DNA from: Pseudobdellovibrionaceae bacterium
GTDB lineage: Bacteria; Bdellovibrionota; Bdellovibrionia; Bdellovibrionales; UBA1609
Direction of reading: 5' to 3'
DNA: 64,000 nucleotides
Assembly: GCA_023954155.1 (NCBI GenBank)
Contig: JAMLIO010000006.1
Coordinates: 124,001-188,000 of the forward strand
Notes under the pieces: model-generated
What the model was told of the DNA's origin: nothing
Database searches by the model: none
What the model saw: only the letters and a program-made list of their open reading frames with translations
Program-made: the position numbers and the translations under genes
Shown: positions 17,503-25,716 of the stretch, in pieces
Position numbering within the stretch: position 1 is the first letter of the stretch
Layout of the letters: each line of letters starts with the position of its first letter

Positions 17503-19318
17503 ACTGACTCCAAAATTTTTGCTGTTCTAAGCCTTGGTGCTTGAAAAAATCCAACCCACTGACATAGGGTATAGCTTGGCCTGTTTGTTTGTGAGTGGCA
17601 TACACCCAACGTTTGGCTTTTGAGTTAGATCTATAATCCAGATCAAGAACTTTTTTAACAGTAAAATTCCATTGCGGCCAAAGTCCCTTTTCACCAGCAG
17701 CCCAGATCACCTGAGCTTGCGTGAGATGATGAAAGTCGGCTTCATGCTGTAATGCTGTGGCTCCTGCTTCTGGTTCTCTTAATCTGTTGGTTCGTGCTGC
17801 CAGAAAAAAAGCATCTGGCAATAGATCCTGAAGCATCTTAAGCAAACTCCCTCCCCCAAACACCACTGTAGGTAAATGTGGGTCTAAATGCTGTTCAAAA
17901 AATAATTTAAGTCCTAAGTGATCCGTGTTTGTAAACTGTTTCACAGTTTTGCCAAGATAGGCCGTGTTTACACTTTCAAACGTCTGCACGCTGCTGTCTT
18001 TTACATCTATATCCTGATAGATAAGGTTTTTATAAGGGGACGTTACAGCAAGGTATCTCACCCCTAAATCACGAAGTTGATTCAAAAACCCTTCTTTGAT
18101 GTGTGAAGCAGGTACGGAAATCCTCACAGGATGCACAGCTTTATCCCCAAAAAAATCTCTGTGCATGTCAGGGGTTAAGCTATGAGAGACCTTTTCACCT
18201 AAAATACCATAAAAGGCTTTGGGTGCATTTCCCTTAATGTCATACCACAAGGGCTGTTCTTGAGCAGAACCTTCTGAAAATCTAAAAAAGTTGATCTCAT
18301 TGTCTTTAGCTAAAACCATGCGCAACCACGAAAGGTCTAAATTTCCACTTCGTGGTAAAAAGGCAGAAAAAGGAAATTCTGTTTTTAAAAGTGTATATAG
18401 CTCTAATACTTCATCAAGGTCTTTCATTTCAGGGGCAAACTTATAAATAAAAACATTGTGGTAGTTCTGCTTCCAAGACATTAACTCTTGAATATCATTT
18501 CTGTGTTCAGAGATGATATCTCCAGGTCTGAGATTTGGAAGGTTGGGATTTTGTTGCGCCAAAATAATATCCCAATCTATTTTAAGGTTAGGATACTTGT
18601 AGCGTTCTAAGTTTTTTAAAAAGTCTATCGTTAAAGGATTGAGTTGTCTTACTGCTAAGATGATCTTTCTCTGGAAAGAGACTTGTTTTAAAATTTTATG
18701 GATGTCGAGTTCACTCCAAATGTCATTGCGAAGCTCTATGCCAAAGCTTCCTCTTAAACACGCCCCAATGTTTTCTTTTGGTAAGAGAGTGCAATAAAAA
18801 TTTTCTGGCACTACAGTACGTTCAAATAAATATTGTCCTAACAGATCTTTATTATACTCAACTCTTTCGGGGATGATCATTTGGGCTTGAGCTGTTTTTT
18901 TATATATAAGCTCGCGTTGCACAAACTTCTGCTCCCACTCTTCTAGAGGATCAGTCTGATCTGTCAGTGCGGGCCGTTCTGCATCTAGAAAAATACGCCC
19001 CAAGCCATCAGTCTCCCTACGCACCCAAAGCACTAGACTGTCCGATGGAAATTGGAATTGGTCGAGCATAAAACCTGCACCCAGTGCAACAACAAAGGGG
19101 CCGCGCTCTTGGCATATCTTACGTAAAGTTTCAATTTCACGCTCGCGAAACAGACCCTCCTCGGACTTTTGAAAATACTCTGCAATAGGTGTTTTGAATT
19201 GCCAAACCACTTCTTGATCTAAATCGTAGACTTGGTACTGCGAGTTTGCTTTTTTGAAAGCCTTTAATAAACTTGTTTTCCCTACACCTCTATGACCAAT
19301 AAGAAACACTTTATCCAT
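17492..19318 (-). CDS. aroKDE: Trifunctional shikimate kinase / 3-dehydroquinate dehydratase (type I) / shikimate dehydrogenase
   Basis: 608 residues in three enzyme domains. Residues 1-160 are shikimate kinase: Walker A GHRGVGKTS (8-16), Asp32 and Asp34, Arg58 in FRE, and ERP (114-116). Residues about 170-362 resemble type I dehydroquinase: ELRND (195-199), His272 in SEHRND, the Schiff-base Lys293 in YKFAPEMKD, and SAQEQ (351-355). Residues about 365-608 are shikimate dehydrogenase: KVSHS (376-380), Lys430 in SPYK, VNT (450-452), NTD (464-466) and a GGG nucleotide-binding turn (488-490). The order equals the C-terminal three domains of fungal AROM. It overlaps aroA by 8 bases and aroC by 11. 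The symbol is descriptive, not standard. The dehydratase domain is the most divergent of the three. Confidence 0.85.
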   Translation of the reverse strand: MDKVFLIGHRGVGKTSLLKAFKKANSQYQVYDLDQEVVWQFKTPIAEYFQKSEEGLFREREIETLRKICQERGPFVVALGAGFMLDQFQFPSDSLVLWVRRETDGLGRIFLDAERPALTDQTDPLEEWEQKFVQRELIYKKTAQAQMIIPERVEYNKDLLGQYLFERTVVPENFYCTLLPKENIGACLRGSFGIELRNDIWSELDIHKILKQVSFQRKIILAVRQLNPLTIDFLKNLERYKYPNLKIDWDIILAQQNPNLPNLRPGDIISEHRNDIQELMSWKQNYHNVFIYKFAPEMKDLDEVLELYTLLKTEFPFSAFLPRSGNLDLSWLRMVLAKDNEINFFRFSEGSAQEQPLWYDIKGNAPKAFYGILGEKVSHSLTPDMHRDFFGDKAVHPVRISVPASHIKEGFLNQLRDLGVRYLAVTSPYKNLIYQDIDVKDSSVQTFESVNTAYLGKTVKQFTNTDHLGLKLFFEQHLDPHLPTVVFGGGSLLKMLQDLLPDAFFLAARTNRLREPEAGATALQHEADFHHLTQAQVIWAAGEKGLWPQWNFTVKKVLDLDYRSNSKAKRWVYATHKQTGQAIPYVSGLDFFKHQGLEQQKFWSQYDI

Positions 19319-20510
19319 GAATGATCTCCATGAATTCTGGGAAGCTTTTACGGTAACTGCTAAAATCTTGCAGTTTCAAGCCCCAACCAGCGTGTTTGAG
19401 AAACATGGCACTCATAAACATTCTATGGTCCATAGCCGTGTCAAAATCGGTTTGAATCTCTTGAGGACGATCTGACCCTTGTCTCACGTTCAAAGTTTCT
19501 GAATCTAGAAATGTAAACTCGAGTTGTGACAGTTTGAAAAACTCTAAGGATTTAGTTAAACGATCTGACTCTTTAAGTTTCAGTTGCCAAGGAAATTGCA
19601 ACGTCACTTCTTGATCTGTTTTTAAACCCCAAGCTAACAAGGCACAAAACCCAGGAAACAAATCAGGATTTTTTCTAAAGTCGAAATGAGTTTTGCGCAA
19701 TTCAAAATCTGACGGCTTGATTGTAAGTTCATTGTGTCCCAAACCAAAATTAAGACCACACTCAGAAAGAATTTGCAGTCCCTCTCGATCAGGTTCGGGT
19801 GACTCCATATCTATATTGGTGATTTTGATCTCTGCATCCAAAAATGCAAATAAGGAGAGATAAAATATCGAAGACCAATCCGCACCCACGGTCATCTCTT
19901 CTGCGATAGGGTCGACAGGAGGAATAATTTTGTATTGCTCTTCGTCTTCTGATAGCTCTTCTTTTTCTATCTGAAAGTTCAATCTTTGCAACAAACGCGT
20001 GGTGATGTCCTCATATCCCGAAGACTGGGAAAGTCCGTGAACGTGAACCCGAAATGATCTTTTCAGCGTGGTAGCAGCAAGCAAAAACCCTGTTAAAAAT
20101 TGTGTGGATTGAGCAAGATCAATATTGATAACCTTATGTAGATTCCACCGCCCTCCAGTGATTTCTAATAAGTTGGGCGTTTGAAACTGAGCCTGAATGC
20201 CCACTTGCTTAAATACATCTAAAATCCCGTCGTGCGGTCGCCTAGCTAACTGTTCACCTAAGTGCAGCTTCCAGACTCCTTCCTTCATAGAGATCCAAAA
20301 GCAAAAAAATCTAAATGTGGTTCCACCATCACCAATAAAAAACTCTGTCTTGCCTTGATTATAATCCTCAAACAGTTGTTCTAAATTTTTCACGTCATCA
20401 GAGGAAGACTCGTACTGCACATGAAGTTCAGAAAAATTCTGTCTTAAGATCAACAGCCGATTGACCAGAGATTTAGAAGAATGAATCTTTCCAGAAAAAT
20501 TAAAACTCAT
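19311..20510 (-). CDS. aroA: 5-Enolpyruvylshikimate-3-phosphate synthase
   Basis: A 399-residue enzyme that adds the enolpyruvyl group of PEP to shikimate 3-phosphate. KSLVNRLLIL binds shikimate and PEP. GDGGTTFR replaces the usual GNAGT-MR loop, so Asn is changed to Asp there. RRPHDG, STQFLTG, LKLKESDRL, DHRMFMS and KSFPEF are all in place. It is more divergent than most bacterial AroA and about 25 residues shorter, but the catalytic set is preserved. It overlaps aroB by 4 bases and the fusion gene by 8. Confidence 0.88.
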   Translation of the reverse strand: MSFNFSGKIHSSKSLVNRLLILRQNFSELHVQYESSSDDVKNLEQLFEDYNQGKTEFFIGDGGTTFRFFCFWISMKEGVWKLHLGEQLARRPHDGILDVFKQVGIQAQFQTPNLLEITGGRWNLHKVINIDLAQSTQFLTGFLLAATTLKRSFRVHVHGLSQSSGYEDITTRLLQRLNFQIEKEELSEDEEQYKIIPPVDPIAEEMTVGADWSSIFYLSLFAFLDAEIKITNIDMESPEPDREGLQILSECGLNFGLGHNELTIKPSDFELRKTHFDFRKNPDLFPGFCALLAWGLKTDQEVTLQFPWQLKLKESDRLTKSLEFFKLSQLEFTFLDSETLNVRQGSDRPQEIQTDFDTAMDHRMFMSAMFLKHAGWGLKLQDFSSYRKSFPEFMEIIHG

Positions 20511-21538
20511 GGGGCCACAAATCCTTGCTTTGCAAGTTGTCCAATGATGTTACCTATCGTCACAGGTTCAATAATGGCCTTATCTTTCTGGTAAAGGACA
20601 AAATGCAAATTATGTGAACGTCGTTTTTTATCTTTCACTAAAGCAGACATATATTCTACTTTGCTAAACTTTGGCATAGCCGATAAGTCAAATCCATGTC
20701 TGTAAAGTAAATCGTAGACCTGCTCTAAAAGCTTGGATGATATATATTTTTTGCTTACACTCCATCTTAAAGAAAAGAGCAGTCCCCACAACACACTGTC
20801 TGAATGGGATAAACCTGTAAGATTTTCTACTGCGTGGCCCACTGTGTGACCAAAGTTAAGCACAAATCTTTCACCTGACTTTTCATAAGGGTCTTTTTTA
20901 ACAATCTCATTTTTAATCTTAATGAACTCAGGAAGATGCTCCCACAACCACTTGCCTGTAATGGAAGTTTGAGCTTCTAGTACTGAACGAAGTCCAGATT
21001 GAGGAGGCGACAGTAAAATGGTTTTTAAAACCTCTCCCATTGCTGTTTCTACGGCCAAATCTTTCAGTAGACTTTTTGCGATTAAAATTTGCGAGGCAGG
21101 ATAAAATGTACCGATTTGATTTTTAATATAATCCACATTCAAAGCATTTTTACCGCCATGAGCAGAATCCACCGCCGCCAGCCAAGTTGTTGGACACTGA
21201 ATGAACTTCACTCCCCGATGATAAACGCTAGATAGAAATCCACAGAAGTCACCCATGGTTCCTCCACCAATCGCCACAAATACATAGGGTGGTTTTAAAT
21301 CTTTGGTTCTGTGCTGCACTTCCAAAAGGACTCGTTGCATACTGGCCAAACTTTTAAGCTCTTCGCCTGCCTCTAGATAAATCACCGAACCTTTTTGCTC
21401 TATGCTTTTTAAAGCAGGATGATGCTTTAGATTTTCATCTACAAAAAATAAAGTATGAGGAAGCTCAAAGAATTTCAAAGACAGGTTCTGAGTTAAAATG
21501 ATCTTTTCATTAAACGGGCCTTTTAATTCTTTATCCAT
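20507..21538 (-). CDS. aroB: 3-Dehydroquinate synthase
   Basis: A 343-residue NAD- and metal-dependent enzyme that cyclises DAHP to 3-dehydroquinate. GGGTMGDFCGF binds NAD. TTWLAAVDSAHGGKNALN, GEVLK (metal glutamate), NFGHTVGHAVE and LSHSD (metal histidines) match the family. It begins 3 bases after ung and overlaps aroA by 4 bases. No DAHP synthase is in the window, so only the first step of the pathway is missing here. Confidence 0.93.
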   Translation of the reverse strand: MDKELKGPFNEKIILTQNLSLKFFELPHTLFFVDENLKHHPALKSIEQKGSVIYLEAGEELKSLASMQRVLLEVQHRTKDLKPPYVFVAIGGGTMGDFCGFLSSVYHRGVKFIQCPTTWLAAVDSAHGGKNALNVDYIKNQIGTFYPASQILIAKSLLKDLAVETAMGEVLKTILLSPPQSGLRSVLEAQTSITGKWLWEHLPEFIKIKNEIVKKDPYEKSGERFVLNFGHTVGHAVENLTGLSHSDSVLWGLLFSLRWSVSKKYISSKLLEQVYDLLYRHGFDLSAMPKFSKVEYMSALVKDKKRRSHNLHFVLYQKDKAIIEPVTIGNIIGQLAKQGFVAP

Positions 21539-21541
21539 GTA

Positions 21542-22231
21542 CTAATCCAAACTCCAATCAATAGGAGTCTGTCCCGTTGCCATCAAAAACTCATTCACTC
21601 TTGAAAAGGGTTTATGGCCAAAGAAGCCACGATGTGCTGAGAGCGGTGAGGGGTGCACCGCTTTGATCACTAAATGTTTTTTAGAATCTAGGAACTCGCC
21701 TTTTTTCTGTGCGGACGATCCCCAGAGAATAAAGGCTTTCGGTGTGTGGGATTCATTGACAATTTTTAGGGCCGCATCCGTGAACTCCTCCCAACCTTTT
21801 TTTTGATGAGAAGCCGCTTTAGCTCTTTCCACCGTAAGAGTAGCGTTGAGCAACAAGACTCCTTGCTTCGCCCAGGCCGTAAGATGACCATGTTTAGGAA
21901 TTTGTACATCGGGGATGTCGTTTTTCAGTTCTTTATAAATATTTTGTAGTGATGGGGGAATAGCAATGTCTTTTTGTACAGAAAAACATAGACCATGTGC
22001 CTGCAAGGGTCCGTGATAAGGGTCTTGTCCTAAAATGACCACTTTGACTTGATCAAGTGGAGTCTGATTGAAGGCTTCAAAGTATTCATGAGGTCTAGGA
22101 TAAATCACCTTACCCTTTTGGATTTCGCTTTGTAAAAAGCCTTTGAGTTTGGCCATATAGGGTTTCTGGAACTCATTTAAAAGTTCCTTTTTCCAACTGG
22201 GTTCAAGCTTAATCTTGTCTTCTGACTGCAT
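21542..22231 (-). CDS. ung: Uracil-DNA glycosylase, family 1
   Basis: A 229-residue enzyme that removes uracil from DNA for base-excision repair. GQDPYHGP carries the catalytic Asp, and [13 protein letters not shown] is the minor-groove loop with the second catalytic His. Length is normal for Ung. It is the first gene of the run that continues with aroB three bases later, which makes it the likely promoter-proximal gene of the shikimate operon. Confidence 0.96.
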   Translation of the reverse strand: MQSEDKIKLEPSWKKELLNEFQKPYMAKLKGFLQSEIQKGKVIYPRPHEYFEAFNQTPLDQVKVVILGQDPYHGPLQAHGLCFSVQKDIAIPPSLQNIYKELKNDIPDVQIPKHGHLTAWAKQGVLLLNATLTVERAKAASHQKKGWEEFTDAALKIVNESHTPKAFILWGSSAQKKGEFLDSKKHLVIKAVHPSPLSAHRGFFGHKPFSRVNEFLMATGQTPIDWSLD

Positions 22232-22259
22232 GCTGTCTGTTGTAACACTTCACTCTCAG

Positions 22260-22400
22260 CATGGCAAAAAGAGGATCAGGCACCATCATTTGGCTTACCC
22301 ATGAAAGAAGATGGCATTAGAGGTGCGGCGCATGGCAAAATGGTCCAGACCTCATCTTGCTTGCTCATAAAAGAAGGTGGCACTGCTGAGGATGATATTG
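22260..22400. repeat. Two imperfect copies of a 71-bp direct repeat
   Basis: CATGGCAAAA occurs at 22260 and again at 22331. In both copies it is followed by a matched downstream stretch, CATGAAAGAAGATGGCAT and CATAAAAGAAGGTGGCAC. The copies differ in their middle parts. They lie between the divergent ung and lexA genes. I see no gene in this gap. Confidence 0.6.
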
Positions 22401-22477
22401 TGCAGCAAAGTGGCTGAAGCTAGGTTGCCCTGCCCACCCAAGGTCGGTTTTTTTAAAATCACCCCTTTTTGAGCTTT

Positions 22478-22521
22478 ACTTATACATAACTTACACGTAA
22501 TGTATAAGTTGTGTGTAAGTT
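22478..22521 (+). promoter_or_regulatory. Interleaved palindromes upstream of lexA, likely autoregulatory operator
   Basis: ACTTATACAT (22478-22487) is perfectly inverted at 22500-22509, and AACTTACAC (22488-22496) is perfectly inverted at 22513-22521, so two palindromes interlock. TTAC-AC-GTAA lies at 22491-22500; the motif I recall for Bdellovibrio LexA is TTAC-N3-GTAA, so this is near but not identical. The site ends 20 bases before the lexA start, where a repressor would block transcription. LexA as the ligand is inference. Confidence 0.65.
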
Positions 22522-22540
22522 GCAAGGGAGGCCCGTTGCT

Positions 22541-23224
22541 ATGACTACAAACCCCATGAATCTAAATCAAAAAACCACCTGCTCATTGACCCAAAAGGAA
22601 AAGATGATCCTTGAGTTTCTTGAAAGCTTCATCAAGCAAGAAGGGATCTCCCCTGCTTACACCGAAATTCAAAGCCACTTTGGCTTTGCTTCGATTCATT
22701 CTGTTCAACGTTATATTCAACAGCTTGAACAGAAGGGCTACATCCAAAAGGGCGAACCCAATCAAAAGCGCTCTTTGATCCTGCTTAAAGCGTCTCATGA
22801 CTTTGCCAATGAACTCTATGACCCCGCCACCTACGGTTCTGCGGTTCGCCTTCCTCTCCTAGGGAAGGTGGCCGCAGGGCTGCCCCTTGAGGCCAAAACT
22901 TATGATGAGCAGATGGATGTCCCCCTAGCTCTTGTCCCTCGCCCCACTGAAAGTTTTGTCTTACGCGTTCAAGGTGAGTCCATGATTGATGAAGGTATTT
23001 TTGACGGAGACTTGATCATCATTGAAAAGCGCAACTTTGCCCATTCTGGCAGTTTAGTGGTGGTCGCAACAGAAGATGAGTCTGCGACGGTTAAACGCAT
23101 CTTTTATAAAGAGGGCTTAGTGGAACTGCGTCCTGCTAATGCTCAGATGCAGTCTTTTTGGTATGAACCACATAAAATCAGCATCCAGGGCTTAGTGGTG
23201 GGGCTGATCCGCCAATACCTTTAA
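22541..23224 (+). CDS. lexA: LexA repressor
   Basis: A 227-residue repressor of the SOS response. A winged-helix DNA-binding part (KMILEFLESFIKQ, then SPAYTEIQSHFGF) is followed by an S24 self-cleaving domain. The cleavage site is Ala112-Gly113 (VAAGLPL), the nucleophile Ser147 is in QGESMIDEG and the general base Lys185 is in TVKRI. The ATG at 22541 has GGGAGG upstream, whereas a GTG at 22511 lies inside the operator. The recognition helix region differs from E. coli LexA, so the operator should differ too. Confidence 0.93.
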   Translation: MTTNPMNLNQKTTCSLTQKEKMILEFLESFIKQEGISPAYTEIQSHFGFASIHSVQRYIQQLEQKGYIQKGEPNQKRSLILLKASHDFANELYDPATYGSAVRLPLLGKVAAGLPLEAKTYDEQMDVPLALVPRPTESFVLRVQGESMIDEGIFDGDLIIIEKRNFAHSGSLVVVATEDESATVKRIFYKEGLVELRPANAQMQSFWYEPHKISIQGLVVGLIRQYL

Positions 23225-23321
23225 ACTGCCTGACATAATTGAGACAAAATCCCAATCTTACTAAAATTTGATTTTTAAAATTCTTCTTGGTACGTTTTTG
23301 TAACGACGTAGAGGGAGGATC

Positions 23322-23759
23322 ATGAAAAGGTGGCTGATATTGTGGATTTTGATATCTTCCCACAGCGCTTTTGCAGGAGAACTGCACTGCTCTACCAGCA
23401 ATAAGATTCATGGTTGGAATTTGCAGAATACCTATGAACGTCTTTTCTTATACAGCTATGTGACAGAAGATGGATTACTGTTCTCGCCCTATCTTTCTGG
23501 GGCGTACTTTGCTTCTCGATCTGCAGCTTACAAGCTTGACCCCTCTTACACTTCGGGACGTAGGCACTACGTAGGCTTTGAAGCCTACGAGCCACTTGAA
23601 GACACCTGGTTCTGGTTTTATCCTTTTTTACCTAAAAACTTTCAGCATCGCAAAAATCGATTTGCTGCCTACATCCAAATCATAGACGAGATCGGGTTGG
23701 TGGAAACCGTCGGGCTCAGCTGTCGTATCTATCCCTCAACCCAATACATTCAAATTTAA
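23322..23759 (+). CDS. Small exported protein of unknown function
   Basis: 145 residues with signal peptide MKRWLILWILISSHSAFA. The mature 127 residues are rich in Tyr and Phe and beta strands, with two cysteines (LHCST, LSCRI) that could pair. The start follows GAGGGAGG. No family recognised. The stop codon touches the stop of the convergent next gene with no base between them. Confidence 0.7.
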   Translation: MKRWLILWILISSHSAFAGELHCSTSNKIHGWNLQNTYERLFLYSYVTEDGLLFSPYLSGAYFASRSAAYKLDPSYTSGRRHYVGFEAYEPLEDTWFWFYPFLPKNFQHRKNRFAAYIQIIDEIGLVETVGLSCRIYPSTQYIQI

Positions 23760-24500
23760 TTATTGCGTATCACCAATATAGATACGCAAAGTTTCTGGGT
23801 CTAGATTTAAGGTGTTCAAAAACCATTTTTCATCTAAGAGCTTCATGTCATAGGCATAACATAAAGTTTCAAAGCCCATCTGACATTGCTTCCATTCTGG
23901 TTTTTGTCTTTTGTTAGACATTCTTTCTAAAGTAGAACACAGAGACTGTCTGAACTTGTCCATCTCTGTGGAATGACTTAAGTTTTTCCACACAGATTTT
24001 GGAACATCTTTAAATAACATCAATAAGGTTTGGTGATCTTCGCTGTAGGTGGGAGAAGGTGCATGATTTGATTTAGAACTTTCTGAAGTGGGATGGGACT
24101 TAGGGCTTCCCTGATTCTGATCCGCAGGCTTCCATGCTTGTGCACTAGAAGAACTGGATTTTCCATTCTTATAGACCAATTGTACATTTTTAAGTCCGTT
24201 CTTATCTGGAGCCCCTTTAAGCACTAAGTCTCCTTGCGACTGTAGATGCTCTACCGCTGAATGAATCTCCTGCTTAAGAGCTTTGGTCAAATTAGCCTCA
24301 CCGCTCATATTCGCCACTTTCTGGTACAAAGATTTTCCTCTGATATTCGGGAACGACTCTAGCACCTGTATCACCATATCTTGGGCTGACATTTCTTCTT
24401 TCTTAAAAAATTTCTTGAAAGACGCACTTTGGTTTTGCACCAATGACAGTTTATTTTTAGGCTTTTCAAATACGGTTCGTAATTTTCGAGCTGTGTTCAT
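23760..24500 (-). CDS. Cytoplasmic helical protein of unknown function
   Basis: About 246 residues with no signal peptide. The N-terminal 110 residues are basic and helical and could fold as a winged-helix-like domain (DMVIQVLESFPNIRGKSLY, later HLQSQGDLVLKG). A serine/proline/asparagine-rich linker follows, then a helical C-terminal domain of about 90 residues. The ATG at 24500 has AAAGG six bases upstream; the ATG at 24506 is too close to it. Function unknown. Confidence 0.65.
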   Translation of the reverse strand: MNTARKLRTVFEKPKNKLSLVQNQSASFKKFFKKEEMSAQDMVIQVLESFPNIRGKSLYQKVANMSGEANLTKALKQEIHSAVEHLQSQGDLVLKGAPDKNGLKNVQLVYKNGKSSSSSAQAWKPADQNQGSPKSHPTSESSKSNHAPSPTYSEDHQTLLMLFKDVPKSVWKNLSHSTEMDKFRQSLCSTLERMSNKRQKPEWKQCQMGFETLCYAYDMKLLDEKWFLNTLNLDPETLRIYIGDTQ

Positions 24501-24597
24501 GGACATCCTTTCTTTATAGATCTTTGTCTAGGTCTTACTCATCGGAACAAGGTCCAGCAAAAATAACGGCCCCCATGTATCAAAAAGACACTTGTAG

Positions 24598-24629
24598 AAA
24601 AATAAATATTTCTAAAATATTTTTATTTT
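24598..24629 (-). terminator. Weak AT-rich hairpin after the yggS gene
   Basis: AAATATTT (24604-24611) and AAATATTT (24615-24622) form an 8-bp AT stem with loop CTA, and the minus-strand side continues ATTTTT. It lies 63 bases beyond the stop of the minus-strand YggS gene. The stem is all A-T, so termination is only possible. Confidence 0.3.
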
Positions 24630-24691
24630 GAATTGGAATCTAAACACGAAGAAGGCTCACAAATTAGGAGTCTCATTTTTTTACAGTGGTT

Positions 24692-25423
24692 TTATGATTT
24701 ATTTTCAGGCCAGTAATAGGAGTCGGAATACTTTCTTTCACCAAAAATCGCAGTGCCCACACGAACAAGCGTAGACCCTTCTTCGATAGCAATCTTATAA
24801 TCCGAAGACATCCCCATAGACAGTTCATCCATGCTCACACCAGGAATATCTGCGGCACGAATAGTTTCTGCTAATTGTTTTAAGAGCTTAAAGCAAGGTC
24901 GAACTTCCTCTTCTTGAGAAGAAAACTTGGCCAGTGTCATAAGGCCTTTAATATTTAAAGTGGTTAATGGTGCCACCTCTTTGACAAGACTTAATGCAGA
25001 CTCTGGAGAGACACCAAACTTACTCTCCTCTGCAGAGGTGTTGACTTGAATAAGAATATCCATGGTCTTATTTAATTTTTTAAGCTGTTTATCCAACTCT
25101 TCTGCCAGTGACATTCGATCTACAGAATGGATCAGACTTGCAGCCTCTAAACACTTTTTGACCTTGTTGGTTTGCAAATGACCAATAAAATGAAATTCGA
25201 CGTTGGGATCGGGAAGTTGCGCCCGCTTTTCTGTTAGTTCTTGCACTTTATTTTCGCCAAAAAGTCGATGCCCCAGATCAATGGTCTCTTGAATGCGATC
25301 TACGGGAACGGTTTTGCTCACTAACATCAGTTTGACATCTTTGGGGTTGCGCCCACATGACTGACATATTTTTACAATCTCTTGCTGAACACTGGTGTAA
25401 TTCTCTTTTAATATTTCACTCAC
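24692..25423 (-). CDS. yggS: YggS family pyridoxal 5'-phosphate homeostasis protein
   Basis: A cytosolic PLP-binding protein that stores and hands on PLP and has no known catalytic reaction of its own. LMLVSKTV carries the PLP lysine. FGENKVQEL, HFIGHLQTNK, VNTSAEESKFG and LSMGMSSD are family signatures. A GTG at 25423 has AGGAG eight bases upstream; an earlier GTG at 25432 overlaps that site. A decayed copy of the segment around the PLP lysine is found about 320 bases upstream (25611-25673). Confidence 0.92.
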   Translation of the reverse strand: MSEILKENYTSVQQEIVKICQSCGRNPKDVKLMLVSKTVPVDRIQETIDLGHRLFGENKVQELTEKRAQLPDPNVEFHFIGHLQTNKVKKCLEAASLIHSVDRMSLAEELDKQLKKLNKTMDILIQVNTSAEESKFGVSPESALSLVKEVAPLTTLNIKGLMTLAKFSSQEEEVRPCFKLLKQLAETIRAADIPGVSMDELSMGMSSDYKIAIEEGSTLVRVGTAIFGERKYSDSYYWPENKS

Positions 25424-25478
25424 AACACGCACTCCTAGATTAACATCCTTTTACTTTAGCCAAGGGTTGGGGACAAGG

Positions 25479-25580
25479 TCACCGTTCATATTTGGGTTGT
25501 GGCGTTGATGCGCTACAAGCAGACCCCAATAGGACGAAAAAAGTGAGCATCAGAAAGAAACGAATTTGAACTTTTGGCAT
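25479..25580 (-). CDS. Possible 33-residue small lipoprotein
   Basis: ATG at 25580 opens a 33-codon frame with a basic start (MPKVQIRF), a hydrophobic core (FLMLTFFVLLGSAC) and a lipobox-like GSAC, then a short tail ASTPQPKYER. This is the pattern of very small bacterial lipoproteins. It lies 55 bases before yggS on the same strand. Its first codons share a 19-base identity, inverted, with the start of the acetyltransferase gene, so it may be a product of that duplication. Confidence 0.5.
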   Translation of the reverse strand: MPKVQIRFFLMLTFFVLLGSACSASTPQPKYER

Positions 25581-25716
25581 TTTTATATCATAGATTAAGA
25601 AAGCATGTGTTTAGACTGTTACACCAACGGTTTTGCTCACAAACCGCAGCCTGACCTCTTTGGGCTGCGCCCCATAGGATATAAAATATGACCGCTTCAA
25701 AAGTTCAAATTCGTTT
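25558..25716. repeat. Inverted repeat spanning two divergent gene starts
   Basis: 25558-25576 and 25698-25716 are perfect reverse complements over 19 bases. Inside them TTTTATATC (25581-25589) pairs with GATATAAAA (25678-25686). Each 19-base arm encodes the start of a gene reading outward, Lys-Val-Gln-Ile-Arg-Phe in both. Confidence 0.85.
25611..25673 (-). pseudogene. Relic of a yggS-like gene (PLP-lysine segment)
   Basis: The minus-strand frame reads GAQPKEVRLRFVSKTVGV and then hits a stop. It aligns with GRNPKDVKLMLVSKTVPV of the intact YggS with 11 of 18 identities. At the DNA level, 25626-25673 matches 25307-25355 with several substitutions and one lost base. There is no start codon and nothing longer than this fragment remains. 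Confidence 0.65.
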
